Assembly: GCA_029262315.1 (NCBI GenBank) | Contig: JAJCZP010000173.1 | Location: forward strand, 1 to 37,841 | Length of the DNA stretch: 37,841 bases | DNA from: Deltaproteobacteria bacterium | GTDB lineage: Bacteria > Desulfobacterota > Binatia > UTPRO1 | Direction of reading: 5' to 3' | In this document: positions 16,637 to 24,823 of the stretch, in pieces | Numbering within the stretch: the first letter of the stretch is position 1 | How the letters are laid out: each line of letters begins with the position of its first letter | The notes under the pieces: model-generated | Seen by the model: only the letters and a program-made list of their open reading frames with translations | The model's database searches: none | Told to the model about the DNA's origin: nothing | Made by a program: the position numbers and the translations under genes

Positions 16637-17557
16637 ATGGGTGAAGCCGCTAGGACAGCTCTCGTGCAACCGACCGAGCGACGCATCTACCGCGACGGAG
16701 TCACCGACGGGACACGGTGGAACGAGTTCGCGCCACGCCCCGACGACATCATCATCGCCACGCCGCCCAAATGCGGCACGACCTGGACGCAAGCCATCGT
16801 CACGTCGCTGCTGTGGCCGGACGGCTCCGCCCCGGGGGCGCTCGTCGTCCTCAGTCCGTGGATCGACGGTCGGCTCGAGCCGGCCGAGGCCGTGGCAAAG
16901 CGACTCGATCGCCAGGAACACCGCCGCTTCATCAAGACACATACGCCCGCCGATGGCGTCCCGTGGTGGCCGACGACGTCCTACATCGTCGTGCTCCGCG
17001 ACGGACGCGACGCCTTCATGTCGTGGCAAAACCACATGACACACATGCGCCCGGAGATCGTCGCGCAGATCAGTGCCGACGCGCTCAAGGAGGGGGGGCG
17101 GGCGCTGGAATGGACCGGCGACCCTCAGCAGGACTTCCTCCCGTGGTTGGAACGCCCGGAATCCGCCCCAGCCTACCTGGCCTCGTGGTGGTCGCGGCGC
17201 GATCAGCGCAATGTGCTGCTGGTCCACTACAACGATCTGAAAGCCGACTTGGACGGGGAAATGCGGAGAATCGCCGGTTTCCTCGACCTGAACATCCCCG
17301 AGGATCTCTGGCCGGGGGTGGTAGAGCGTTGCACCTTCGAGTCGATGCGCGCACGGCCCGAGGATCTCGGCCCGCTCGAGGTCGTGTTCGAAGGCGGTGC
17401 CAAAAACTTCCTCTACAAAGGAACCAACGGACGCTGGCGAGACGTCCTTACCGCAGATCAACTGGCCACGTACGATCGCCGCCTCTCCGAAGTGTTGCCC
17501 GCGGATGCGGCGGCGTGGCTCGAGCAGGGATCACTCGCGCTCGGCCGGCGTCCGTAA
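16637..17557 (+). CDS. PAPS-dependent sulfotransferase
   Basis: A 306-residue cytosolic-type sulfotransferase that should transfer sulfate from PAPS to a hydroxyl or amine. PPKCGTTW (residues 43-50) is the 5'-phosphosulfate loop. KTHTP carries the likely catalytic His102. RDGRDAFMSWQNH (121-133) is the 3'-phosphate site, and a C-terminal YKGTNGRWRD segment is the second PAPS motif. The length is typical. The start at 16637 has no obvious Shine-Dalgarno; GTG at 16664 is an alternative. The acceptor cannot be predicted. Divergent transcription with the amidohydrolase suggests a shared promoter region and perhaps a shared substrate class. Confidence 0.9.
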   Translation: MGEAARTALVQPTERRIYRDGVTDGTRWNEFAPRPDDIIIATPPKCGTTWTQAIVTSLLWPDGSAPGALVVLSPWIDGRLEPAEAVAKRLDRQEHRRFIKTHTPADGVPWWPTTSYIVVLRDGRDAFMSWQNHMTHMRPEIVAQISADALKEGGRALEWTGDPQQDFLPWLERPESAPAYLASWWSRRDQRNVLLVHYNDLKADLDGEMRRIAGFLDLNIPEDLWPGVVERCTFESMRARPEDLGPLEVVFEGGAKNFLYKGTNGRWRDVLTADQLATYDRRLSEVLPADAAAWLEQGSLALGRRP

Positions 17558-17632
17558 ACGGCGCGCGATCGCAGGACGGCACCGCACCAGCCCCTTTGAC
17601 CGCGGCCCAGGCTCTGAGGTACGCCGAAACGC

Positions 17633-17905
17633 ATGCGTGCACCGACGATGCAGCTGACCGCAATGGCACTGATCGCTGGCTGGCTCTGGATGCAGCCTCC
17701 CCTCGACGGCTCACCCAGGTTCATCAAGCAATGGGAGCACGTGCGGTCCTACGATGCCGCGCGCCGGTGCGAGGCGGCCATTAGTAGCCGCTACAAGCGG
17801 CTCGTCGGCGAGGACGCCCCAATCGCCGAGATCGAACAAACGCTGAACTCACGCTGCATTCCCGCTGACTACATCTACACGCCACCATACCGCGTCTCAC
17901 GGTAA
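17633..17905 (+). CDS. Small exported protein with paired cysteines
   Basis: A 90-residue protein with a hydrophobic N-terminus (MQLTAMALIAGWLWMQPPL) that looks like a signal peptide. The remainder, QWEHVRSYDAARRCEAAISSRYKRL ... SRCIPADYIYTPP, has two Cys about 28 residues apart, probably a disulfide. I recall similar small 'SFDSAxxCExxR ... CIxSDD' proteins from deltaproteobacterial genomes, without known function. ATG 17633 is chosen; ATG 17648 also fits. It lies 75 bases after the sulfotransferase on the same strand, so co-transcription is possible. Confidence 0.6.
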   Translation: MRAPTMQLTAMALIAGWLWMQPPLDGSPRFIKQWEHVRSYDAARRCEAAISSRYKRLVGEDAPIAEIEQTLNSRCIPADYIYTPPYRVSR

Positions 17906-17972
17906 CGGAACGCGGATAACCCCGCGCGCCGGTATCCATCTTGCCGAGACCGACGACGAAGGTTTTGTGCCT

Positions 17973-18008
17973 CCGGTTCCTGAAGAACACGTGAATCGGC
18001 AGAACCGG
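17973..18008. terminator. Inverted repeat between convergent genes
   Basis: CCGGTTC (17973-17979) and GAACCGG (18002-18008) form 7-bp arms around a 22-base loop in the gap between genes converging at 17905 and 18010. A modest terminator candidate without a T-run. Confidence 0.35.
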
Positions 18009-18009
18009 C

Positions 18010-19314
18010 TCAAAGACCCAGCAACCCCTGTTGGCCGTAGTAGAAGACCCCCGCGAGCGCACCGTTCATCGAGGTCGCGAGCGTCGCGGCAATGAACGCG
18101 CGTGGGCCGAGCGCGGCCAGATCGCCACGGCGCGCGGGCGCGAGCGCGGAAATCCCGCCAACGAAAATCCCGACCGAGGCCACATGCGCGAATCCGCAGA
18201 GCGCGTAGGAAAGGACCACTACACTGCGAGGGGAGAGGCTTCCCGCCGCGGCGAGTTCACCGAGTTGCTGGTAGGCGAAGACCTCGGTCAGCATCGCCCG
18301 TCCTCCCAGCAATCGCGCCACCTCGGCGACCTCACCGGACGCGACCCCGATGAGCCATGCCAGCGGCATGAACAACCATCCGAGTATGCGCGCCACGTCG
18401 ACGGGACCGCCGAGCGCGCCCGCGAGAGGCGCGGTGAGCTTGACGAGGGCCAGATCGATGATCGCAACCAGGCCCAGCACCGCGATGAGCAGTGTCGCGA
18501 TACCCGCCGCGAGTTGCAGACCATCCCACGAACCCGCACTGAGCGCGGCCATCGCATTCGGCTGGCGATCTCCCTCTCGCATCGGCGGCACCTGGCCGAG
18601 CGTGGCCGCCTTTTCCGTCTCGGGCAGCATGAGCTTGGACACCAGCACCGCCGCCGGAATCGCCAACACCGACGCCGAGATGAGATGCCCGGCGATCAGC
18701 GGGAACGCGTCCTTCAGGAACAGCACGTAGAGTGCGAGGGTCGTCGAGGCCACCGTCGACATCCCACACGTCATCAAGGTCAAGAGTTCAGAACGGGTCA
18801 TCCCGTCGAGATACGGACGGATCGTGATTGCCGACTCGACGCCGACGAAAATGTTTGACGCTCCGGCGATCGCCTCCGCTCCCGACAGCCCCAGCGTCCG
18901 GTGAAAGAGGCGCGCGAAGAAACGCACGATGGGCTGGATCACGCGCACATGGTAGAGCAGGGCCATCAACGCCGCGAAAAAGATCGCCGCGGGCAGCACT
19001 TGCGCGGCCAGAATGAATCCTACCGAAGGCTCGCCGGTCGGGGTCGACTGTCCGGGGCTCAGGGCCAACGGCCCGAAGAGAAAGCGCGCGCCCGCGTTTC
19101 CCGCCTCGAGGACCGCGACGACGGTGTCGTTGACCCAGAGGAGTCCGGCGCGCGTCGGCGGCAACCAGAAGATGATCGCGCCGAGCATCAGCATCAATCC
19201 CGCCGCGCCGGCAACCGTCCGCCAGGGTACCGGTCGTCGACACCCTCCAGCGACCCACGCTATGCCAGCGAGCGCCACCCACCCCGCGAGCGAATAGAGG
19301 TTCAACACGCTCAT
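18010..19314 (-). CDS. Concentrative nucleoside transporter (CNT/NupC family)
   Basis: A 434-residue inner-membrane protein with about ten hydrophobic segments. CNT carriers import nucleosides with protons or sodium. The family core is clear: SNIFVGVESAITIRPYLDGMTRSEL, then LMTCGMSTVASTTLALYV (TM4-TM5 substrate region), and SYALCGFAHVASVGIFVGGISALAP with ATLATSMNGALAG near the C-terminus. The start at 19314 gives the usual CNT N-terminus (MSVLNLYSLAGW); a longer upstream reading would add a non-homologous stretch. It lies 82 bases downstream of glyoxalase I on the same strand and is probably co-transcribed. No strong ribosome-binding site is visible. Confidence 0.9.
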   Translation of the reverse strand: MSVLNLYSLAGWVALAGIAWVAGGCRRPVPWRTVAGAAGLMLMLGAIIFWLPPTRAGLLWVNDTVVAVLEAGNAGARFLFGPLALSPGQSTPTGEPSVGFILAAQVLPAAIFFAALMALLYHVRVIQPIVRFFARLFHRTLGLSGAEAIAGASNIFVGVESAITIRPYLDGMTRSELLTLMTCGMSTVASTTLALYVLFLKDAFPLIAGHLISASVLAIPAAVLVSKLMLPETEKAATLGQVPPMREGDRQPNAMAALSAGSWDGLQLAAGIATLLIAVLGLVAIIDLALVKLTAPLAGALGGPVDVARILGWLFMPLAWLIGVASGEVAEVARLLGGRAMLTEVFAYQQLGELAAAGSLSPRSVVVLSYALCGFAHVASVGIFVGGISALAPARRGDLAALGPRAFIAATLATSMNGALAGVFYYGQQGLLGL

Positions 19315-19396
19315 GCGTGCGCCTGCGGCGTGCGGACCCACGCCGCATCGCGCGCGCCGAGTTCGTGAAGCTGGAGTGCCCCCAAACCCACGCGGG

Positions 19397-19816
19397 CTAC
19401 CAGTGGCCGACGCTTTCCATTGATGCCCACGGCTCCGCTGGTGCCAGCGCCTTCCCCTTCTGCAGGAGCTCGATCGACACATTGTCTGGCGAGCGGATGA
19501 ACGCCATGTGCCCATCGCGTGGGGGCCTGTTGATGGTCACGCCCGCGTCGGCGAGTCGGCGACACGTCGCGTAGATGTCCTCGACCTCAAATGCCAAATG
19601 TCCGAAGTTCCGGCCCTCATCGAGCTCTTCTGGATCCCAATTGTGCGTCAGCTCGATCTGCGCATCGGGACTGCCCGGCGCGCTCAGAAAGACCAGAGTG
19701 AACCGCCCTTCCTGAATGTCGAACCGCCCGTCATTTTGGAGTTCGAGTTTGTTGCAGAAGAAATCGAGCGATGCGTCGAGATCGCCGACCCGAATCATCG
19801 TGTGCAGATAGCGCAT
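19397..19816 (-). CDS. gloA: Glyoxalase I (lactoylglutathione lyase)
   Basis: A 139-residue VOC-fold enzyme that isomerises the methylglyoxal-glutathione hemithioacetal to S-lactoylglutathione. The four metal ligands of the GloA type are at the expected places: H5 ([10 protein letters not shown]), E55 (IELTHNW), H73 (FGHLAFEV) and E116 (VSIELLQ). The order [15 protein letters not shown] and [11 protein letters not shown] is characteristic. The start is ATG at 19816 by homology; a longer form from 19861 is less likely. It precedes the nucleoside transporter on the minus strand. Together with the GST at 14196 it suggests glutathione-based chemistry. Confidence 0.88.
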   Translation of the reverse strand: MRYLHTMIRVGDLDASLDFFCNKLELQNDGRFDIQEGRFTLVFLSAPGSPDAQIELTHNWDPEELDEGRNFGHLAFEVEDIYATCRRLADAGVTINRPPRDGHMAFIRSPDNVSIELLQKGKALAPAEPWASMESVGHW

Positions 19817-19884
19817 GGGCCCTCCGATGGCGCCCATCCTATACGACCGCACCCGATGCACCAGCGCGGAATACCGCGCCAGCG

Positions 19885-20391
19885 TTACACGAGTGCGGAA
19901 TCCGGCCCGGCGCGCCTCCCCGCACCACGCTCGGTGCGGAAGTAGTCACCGACCTGTGGCAAACGATCGCCGTACTGGCGAGTCCACCGTTGCATGCGAT
20001 CGATCGCATCCGGATGGTATTCGCCCCGAAGCCTCGCCATGCGACCCTCGCGAAAGTCGGCGACTTCGGTTCCCTCATCAATCAAGGCCGGAACCCCATC
20101 GAGCATGAACAGGCACACCCAATCGAGGTATACGCGCGACCCGTCTCCGCGCGGCCGGGCTTTCGGCACGAAGATCCGACCATCGAACTGCTTGTCGAAG
20201 CACTCTATCTCCTGACGCCAACGGCGGAGGGCGGCATCGGCCCCCTCGTCGCAAAACCAGCTGAGCGGCCGCACGTCCCGCTCGTGCACGAAGTCATCGG
20301 TGAGGTGCCGCCGCACGCGCGTCCAGTCACCATCGTGCCACGTCTGCTCGAAATCCTGCATGTAGCTCTCGAACTTCTGTACCAGGTTCAT
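19885..20391 (-). CDS. NTF2/SnoaL-like protein
   Basis: A 168-residue single-domain NTF2-like protein. The N-terminal helices ([36 protein letters not shown]) are typical for the fold and are followed by strands with [13 protein letters not shown] and [27 protein letters not shown] 20391 is chosen because AAAGGGG lies about 6 bases before it on the minus strand; 20418 is an upstream alternative. It is cytoplasmic, without signal peptide. It ends 68 bases before glyoxalase I on the same strand and may belong to that operon. The substrate is unknown. Confidence 0.78.
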   Translation of the reverse strand: MNLVQKFESYMQDFEQTWHDGDWTRVRRHLTDDFVHERDVRPLSWFCDEGADAALRRWRQEIECFDKQFDGRIFVPKARPRGDGSRVYLDWVCLFMLDGVPALIDEGTEVADFREGRMARLRGEYHPDAIDRMQRWTRQYGDRLPQVGDYFRTERGAGRRAGPDSALV

Positions 20392-20497
20392 CGCGTTCCC
20401 CTTTCGAGCACTCGTCATACTCGACGGAGGCTCGGGAGAATGGTCGTTTCCGGTCCTGGCGCTCGAGAAGCTCCACGCGCTCCCGTGGAACGTCCGG

Positions 20498-21115
20498 TCA
20501 CTTCAAGCCGACGGTCTTCCCACGGCGCGTGCCGCGCCCGCCAGAACGGAGCGGCACCGACACCCGACCGGCGCTGCCCGAACGCGACCTACGTCGTTCA
20601 ACCCGCGGCGAAGACCCTTTCGGTCGATCGGGCGCTCCGAGCCGGTGCAGGCGTGCCGCGCCCTGACGCGACTTCCCACGATCGGAGCGAGGACGCTGCG
20701 CACGAGGCTTTTCGGAATCACGGCGCGGTCGTTCGGCGCGGCGATCTCGACCGCCCGGCTGCTGCCGCTCGTTCGGCGGGCGGCGCGCGTGGCCGCCGTG
20801 GTCACGAGGCCTGCTGCGACGCCCGTTGCGATCGTCAGGCCGCTCGCGGTCGTACCGTGGACGCCGCGCGTGGCCGTCGTGGTCACGAGGCCTGCCGCGA
20901 CGGCCCTCATACTTCGCACACCCATGGCCGTCGCACGGACGATCGTGACCGCAGTGCGGCCCGTGGCGATGAGCGCCATAGCCAGAGCCACCGACGAACG
21001 GCTCGCCATAGGCGTATCCGGAATACACCGGCCCGTATCCGCGACCGTATTCATGGTGGAAGCAGCCGCTCATCAACACCGCGGCACCGACGAACCACAG
21101 AGTAGTCCAACGCAT
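20498..21115 (-). CDS. Arg/Gly/His-rich low-complexity lipoprotein
   Basis: A 205-residue protein starting MRWTTLWFVGAAVLMSGCFHHEYG: a signal peptide with lipobox LMSGC and Cys18 as the likely lipidated residue. GGAGG lies about 7 bases before ATG 21115. The mature part first has a Gly/Tyr/His segment (GRGYGPVYSGYAYG). About 130 residues dominated by Arg, Pro, Asp, Gly and His follow, with a repeated unit RPRDHxGHARRPxxxR. Such composition suggests an unstructured, positively charged, possibly metal- or polyanion-binding envelope lipoprotein. High GC leaves other frames open too, but only this one has a signal peptide and ribosome-binding site. Function unknown. Confidence 0.65.
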   Translation of the reverse strand: MRWTTLWFVGAAVLMSGCFHHEYGRGYGPVYSGYAYGEPFVGGSGYGAHRHGPHCGHDRPCDGHGCAKYEGRRGRPRDHDGHARRPRYDRERPDDRNGRRSRPRDHGGHARRPPNERQQPGGRDRRAERPRRDSEKPRAQRPRSDRGKSRQGAARLHRLGAPDRPKGSSPRVERRRSRSGSAGRVSVPLRSGGRGTRRGKTVGLK

Positions 21116-21253
21116 CGCACCCTCCTCGGGGTCAACGCGGGCACCGGGATCGTACCCGCGTGTGCTTCTCAACCCTGAAGGACGCGACGAGTTGCGGCGG
21201 AATCACGCCTGATGCGACAGAATGCCGACGTCCGGACCCTCGATCGAGCTTTC

Positions 21254-21266
21254 GAGCGCGGCGCTC
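21254..21266. repeat. 13-bp palindrome GAGCGC-G-GCGCTC upstream of modA
   Basis: Perfect inverted repeat ending 20 bases before the modA ATG. A possible operator or small hairpin; it does not resemble the AT-rich ModE consensus. Confidence 0.3.
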
Positions 21267-21286
21267 ATGGAATAGAACCTCGCCCC

Positions 21287-22105
21287 ATGACGCACGAGGG
21301 GCGAGCGCGCACCGTGGAGCCAACCACCTCGCTCCATTGGCACCGCCGCGCCTCCCTCGTGCTTGGAATGCTGGCCTGCCTCGCCACCGCACTGCCGCCC
21401 CGAACGCCGCGGGCCGAGGATACTCTGACGCTCGCGGCAGCCATGAGCCTACGGCACGTGATGCCAGCGCTCACGCACGCGTTTCGCGAACGCAAATTGG
21501 GGCCCGAGATTCGCGTCAACTATGGAGCATCGGGACACCTTCGGCGGCAAGTCGAGGGTGGCGCACCCATTGATGCTGTGGTGTTCGCCGATGCCGCTTC
21601 GGTCGATGCACTGATCGCCAGCCGCCATGCCGACGCCGCAACCCGCCACGTCATCGCGACGAACGCACTCGTCCTGATCGGCGCGGCCGATGCAGCACCG
21701 CTCACCTTCGCAACACTCCCCGACATCCCCGAGGGAGAGCTCCTCTCGATCGGTGAACCCGGCGCAGTGCCGGCCGGCCGCTACGCCCGCACCGCCCTCC
21801 GCGATCTCGGCGTCTGGGACGCCCTCCAGGGTCGCATCGTCTTCGGCGGTCACGTGGGCGCCGTCCTGAACTACGCGCGCCGAGGCGAAGTCGCGGCGGC
21901 CATCGTCTACGCGACCGAGACCCGCGGCGTCGCCAACGTCAAGGTGCTCGAGCGCGCCAGCGGCCCGTGGGCACCGACACCGGAGATCGTGGCTGCCGTC
22001 ACGACGCACACCACGCAACAAGAACGCAGCCGCGCGTTCGTCGCGTTTCTTCAGACACCAGCCGCGCGGACCATCCTCACAGCGCACGGCTTCGGCATCC
22101 CGTAA
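21287..22105 (+). CDS. modA: ModA-like periplasmic molybdate/tungstate-binding protein
   Basis: A 272-residue protein with an N-terminal signal region (RRASLVLGMLACLATALPPRTPRAED). It has the ModA signatures LTLAAAMSLRHVMPALTHAF and VNYGASGHLRRQVEGGAPIDAVVFAD, followed by a type II periplasmic-binding fold (SIGEPGAVPAGRYARTAL). The family captures molybdate or tungstate for an ABC importer. No modB or modC lies nearby: the flanking genes are a lipoprotein (divergent) and a glycosyltransferase (convergent). The permease must be elsewhere, or this protein serves another role. The start is set at ATG 21287; an upstream ATG at 21212 would run through the palindrome at 21254-21266. Confidence 0.82.
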   Translation: MTHEGRARTVEPTTSLHWHRRASLVLGMLACLATALPPRTPRAEDTLTLAAAMSLRHVMPALTHAFRERKLGPEIRVNYGASGHLRRQVEGGAPIDAVVFADAASVDALIASRHADAATRHVIATNALVLIGAADAAPLTFATLPDIPEGELLSIGEPGAVPAGRYARTALRDLGVWDALQGRIVFGGHVGAVLNYARRGEVAAAIVYATETRGVANVKVLERASGPWAPTPEIVAAVTTHTTQQERSRAFVAFLQTPAARTILTAHGFGIP

Positions 22106-22132
22106 TCGTGCTCCGGGACGACGCAACTCAGA

Positions 22133-23539
22133 TCATCGTTGCCTGACACCCTCGCCGGGGACATCCACGCCCACGATCGCGAGGGTATCGTTCCGATGCA
22201 CAATGACGCCCCGAACCGCGGCGGCGACCCCAGGAGCCTCCTGACGCCGCACGACGATCTGCGTGAGCCCGGCACGAGCTGCCGTCTCCGCTACACAATC
22301 GGCACGACAAGTTGCGAGCAGGACGGGGGCGTGAAACCCAAGGATCTTGCCAACGTCTGGCCGGCCGTGCTGCGCGTCGTGGGAGAGGAGCACGGTCGCC
22401 GCGGGGTCGAGCATCCGCGCCGTTGCCAACGCGTCGGGGACATGAGGCCGCACCGATCCCGAGCCCGCGAATACGAGCACGACCGCGGCGCCCGCGAACG
22501 CACCCGCGGCAACGATTGTCGGGAGGCGAGGCACGCGTCGGGTGAGCGCCGCCAACGCGACACCAGCCGCCACTGCCAGCGCCGGATACAGCTGAAACAA
22601 ATAGCGGCCCTTCTTCACCGCCGCCGCGGAGATCACGAAGAAGATGACCACCGTACATGCGATCCAGAGCCAGGCACCGAGCCTCTCGTCTCGCTGCCGC
22701 CACAGCAGGACCAGGCCGCCACCCGCCAACGGCAGCCACGGCCAGTAGGTTCGCAGGAGTTTGCCGACGTACCAGAACGGGCCGCGCTCGAACCAGCCTC
22801 CCACCAGCAGCACTTCCATCACCTGCGAGCCAAAATAGGTACGCACGAAACCCGGCTCGACGCTCCGCAGGACCGCCCAGGCGACAATGACCCCGAGACA
22901 CACTCCCAGTGCGCCAAGCATCCATCGCGAACCGAGCCGTGCCCACAGGACGCCGGCGCGGAACCACAGCACCGGCGCAACGGCGAGCGGCAACAGCCCC
23001 TGTGGCCCCTTCGTCAACCATCCTCCCGCGGCGGCCATGCCCAACCACAAGACAGCCGATGGACGTGCCACCGATCGATAGGCCGCCCACAGGCCGAGCA
23101 ACATCCACAGCGTCAGCAGAGTCTCGAGGCGCACGCCCCGCCCCCAGTGCACAACCTCGGGCGTCGTCAGGAACACCAATCCGGCAAAAAACGCAGTCTC
23201 CGATCCAACGAGCGTCGCCCGGCACAGCGCATAGAGTACGAGCGTGTCGACGACCCCGAGGAGGCTCGGCACCAAGGCCACGCTGACTCCGGTAGGAGGG
23301 AGCAGCAAGAGAACGAGCGCGTTCGACCAGAAGTGCAGGGGCGGCTTGTTGAAGTAGGGTTCACCGTTGAACGTAAGCCGGCGCCACTCTCCTGTCGCGG
23401 CGATCGTCTTGGCAATCGTGCCGTACATCGCCGAGTCGCCCTCGAGCGGCTTGCTGGCAACGTCGGCGAGGTTGGCCAGCGCAACGATGGTCGCAATCGC
23501 GGCCAGCACCACCACCTGCACCGTCGTCCGTGCCAACAT
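22133..23539 (-). CDS. GT39-family (ArnT/PMT-like) membrane glycosyltransferase
   Basis: A 468-residue polytopic membrane protein of the GT-C fold, using a lipid-linked sugar on the outer face of the inner membrane. The first external loop has EGDSAMYGTIAKTI with the acidic D35, and EPYFNKPPLHFW (residues about 60-71), the PMT_2/ArnT hallmark. Around ten further hydrophobic segments follow, with AVKKGRYLFQLYPALAV, similar to the K.RYLLPLYP motif of ArnT. A short soluble C-terminal domain ends the protein. ATG 23539 lies 35 bases after the sulfatase-fold gene, so the EthD, sulfatase-fold and GT39 genes form a minus-strand run. The acceptor is unknown. Confidence 0.85.
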   Translation of the reverse strand: MLARTTVQVVVLAAIATIVALANLADVASKPLEGDSAMYGTIAKTIAATGEWRRLTFNGEPYFNKPPLHFWSNALVLLLLPPTGVSVALVPSLLGVVDTLVLYALCRATLVGSETAFFAGLVFLTTPEVVHWGRGVRLETLLTLWMLLGLWAAYRSVARPSAVLWLGMAAAGGWLTKGPQGLLPLAVAPVLWFRAGVLWARLGSRWMLGALGVCLGVIVAWAVLRSVEPGFVRTYFGSQVMEVLLVGGWFERGPFWYVGKLLRTYWPWLPLAGGGLVLLWRQRDERLGAWLWIACTVVIFFVISAAAVKKGRYLFQLYPALAVAAGVALAALTRRVPRLPTIVAAGAFAGAAVVLVFAGSGSVRPHVPDALATARMLDPAATVLLSHDAQHGRPDVGKILGFHAPVLLATCRADCVAETAARAGLTQIVVRRQEAPGVAAAVRGVIVHRNDTLAIVGVDVPGEGVRQR

Positions 23540-23574
23540 ACGCCATCTATACGCGACGACCGTCTGCGGAGGAA

Positions 23575-24819
23575 TCAGCCCGCGGGCGCGCTCGTCGCGC
23601 GCGGACGCGGCCGAGCAGGCACCGGACGAATGGGACGACGCCCTTCTCGCGTTGCAGCCCCACCGCCCCGCTGCCGGCGGAGCGCGCCCTCTCGAACCGC
23701 GGCAGGCGCACGCGGCATCGAAGCCGCGCACCTCGAGGCACTCATGACGACTCGCCCGTTCGGAAACGATATCCGTTGCGTACCGAGATTGCCCTGCACA
23801 CCCGCACTGACGACCCGACGGGGCTTTGACACCTTCCCACGGAGGATCGGCAGCAGGCTGGCACCGTCCAACTCCGCCGGCGTCTCGACACCGACCAACT
23901 CGAGGACGGTTGGCGCGACGTCGAGCAAACTGACGATTGGCGACCACTCGCCCCTCACGATGTCGGGACCAGCCACCACCAGAGGCACGTGCAGCAAGAC
24001 GTCGTGCAAGTTGTGCCCGTGCTTGACCCATCGACCGTACTCGCCAAGCTCCTCGCCATGGTCACTGGTGACGATGACGACCGTGTTCTCGCGCCAGGGC
24101 TCGACCAGCTGCAGCACCCGCCGCAACTCGCGATCCGTCTGCACCGCCGCCGCCCGATACCGGGCTCGCAACCACCGCGCCTCGACGGGGTCCAAGGCGA
24201 GTTGCCCTCGGAAGACCTCCCAGTAAATCTTGGGCCAATGGTTCGTCCACCCCGGCGGCCATAGCTCGGCCAGGCGCGCGGGCGTCTCGATATCGACCGG
24301 CGCGTAGGGCGCATGCGCGCCTTGCGTGTGCACGACCAACAACCACGGGGCTTGTGGCTTGCGACGCCGCCACTGCTTGAGTGCCGGAATCGCGTCGCCG
24401 CGATCACCGGTCCAGAAGTGCGTCGTGCCGGCCGCATACCCCTCATCCTCGGTCAGCACCCCCATCTCCGTCATGACACTGACTTCATACCCGGCGGTGT
24501 CGAGCATGGTCATGACATTGGGGACGCCGAGCATGATGTCGAGCTTGTTGGGCTTACAGCTCAGCTTCAGGGGGTGACGTCCGGTGAAGAGCGCCGCGTG
24601 ACTCGGTACCGTCCAGGGGGCGGCGCTCAGTGCGTGCGTGAAATCGATCCCGCGCCTGGCAAGGCCTTGGAGTGTGGGCATCGCGGTGATCGCATCTGCG
24701 CGCAGCGTATCGAGCGAGACGATCAGCACGTTCGGCCGCGCCGTCGCCCCGACCGCGGGGCACATCACGCCGAGGAGGGTCAGGGACGCGAACGCGTATG
24801 CGAGCTGCCGGCCGGGCAC
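23575..24819 (-). CDS. Alkaline-phosphatase-superfamily 'sulfatase' with aberrant C-terminus
   Basis: A 414-residue exported protein (signal peptide about residues 1-25, ending VGA). VLIVSLDTLRAD supplies the first metal Asp (D37). SDHGEELGEYGRWVKHGHN supplies the second Asp-His and a distal His. The usual sulfatase CxPSR motif is replaced by APWTVPSHAALFTG: Thr70 sits where formylglycine would be, so a Thr nucleophile of the LtaS/EptA kind is more likely than a classical sulfatase. After about residue 350 the protein turns into Arg/Ala/Pro sequence without the usual DL..DPxE element, and high third-position GC moves to another minus-strand frame, suggesting a frameshift or decay. It starts with GTG four bases after the EthD stop. 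Confidence 0.75.
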   Translation of the reverse strand: MPGRQLAYAFASLTLLGVMCPAVGATARPNVLIVSLDTLRADAITAMPTLQGLARRGIDFTHALSAAPWTVPSHAALFTGRHPLKLSCKPNKLDIMLGVPNVMTMLDTAGYEVSVMTEMGVLTEDEGYAAGTTHFWTGDRGDAIPALKQWRRRKPQAPWLLVVHTQGAHAPYAPVDIETPARLAELWPPGWTNHWPKIYWEVFRGQLALDPVEARWLRARYRAAAVQTDRELRRVLQLVEPWRENTVVIVTSDHGEELGEYGRWVKHGHNLHDVLLHVPLVVAGPDIVRGEWSPIVSLLDVAPTVLELVGVETPAELDGASLLPILRGKVSKPRRVVSAGVQGNLGTQRISFPNGRVVMSASRCAASMPRAPAAVREGALRRQRGGGAATREGRRPIRPVPARPRPRATSAPAG

Positions 24820-24823
24820 CCTG

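Noticed and set aside
16520-17461. N-terminal extension of the amidohydrolase
   Set aside because: It would run antisense through most of the sulfotransferase gene, and the family N-terminus with ribosome-binding site is at 16519.
19771-21105. Long plus-strand frame over the NTF2-like and lipoprotein genes
   Set aside because: Low-complexity Arg/His/Ala translation; the two minus-strand genes have homology or lipobox and ribosome-binding-site support.
22133-24031. N-terminal extension of the GT39 protein beyond 23539
   Set aside because: The extra 164 residues overlap the sulfatase-fold gene in another frame and are Arg/Ala-rich with no membrane character.
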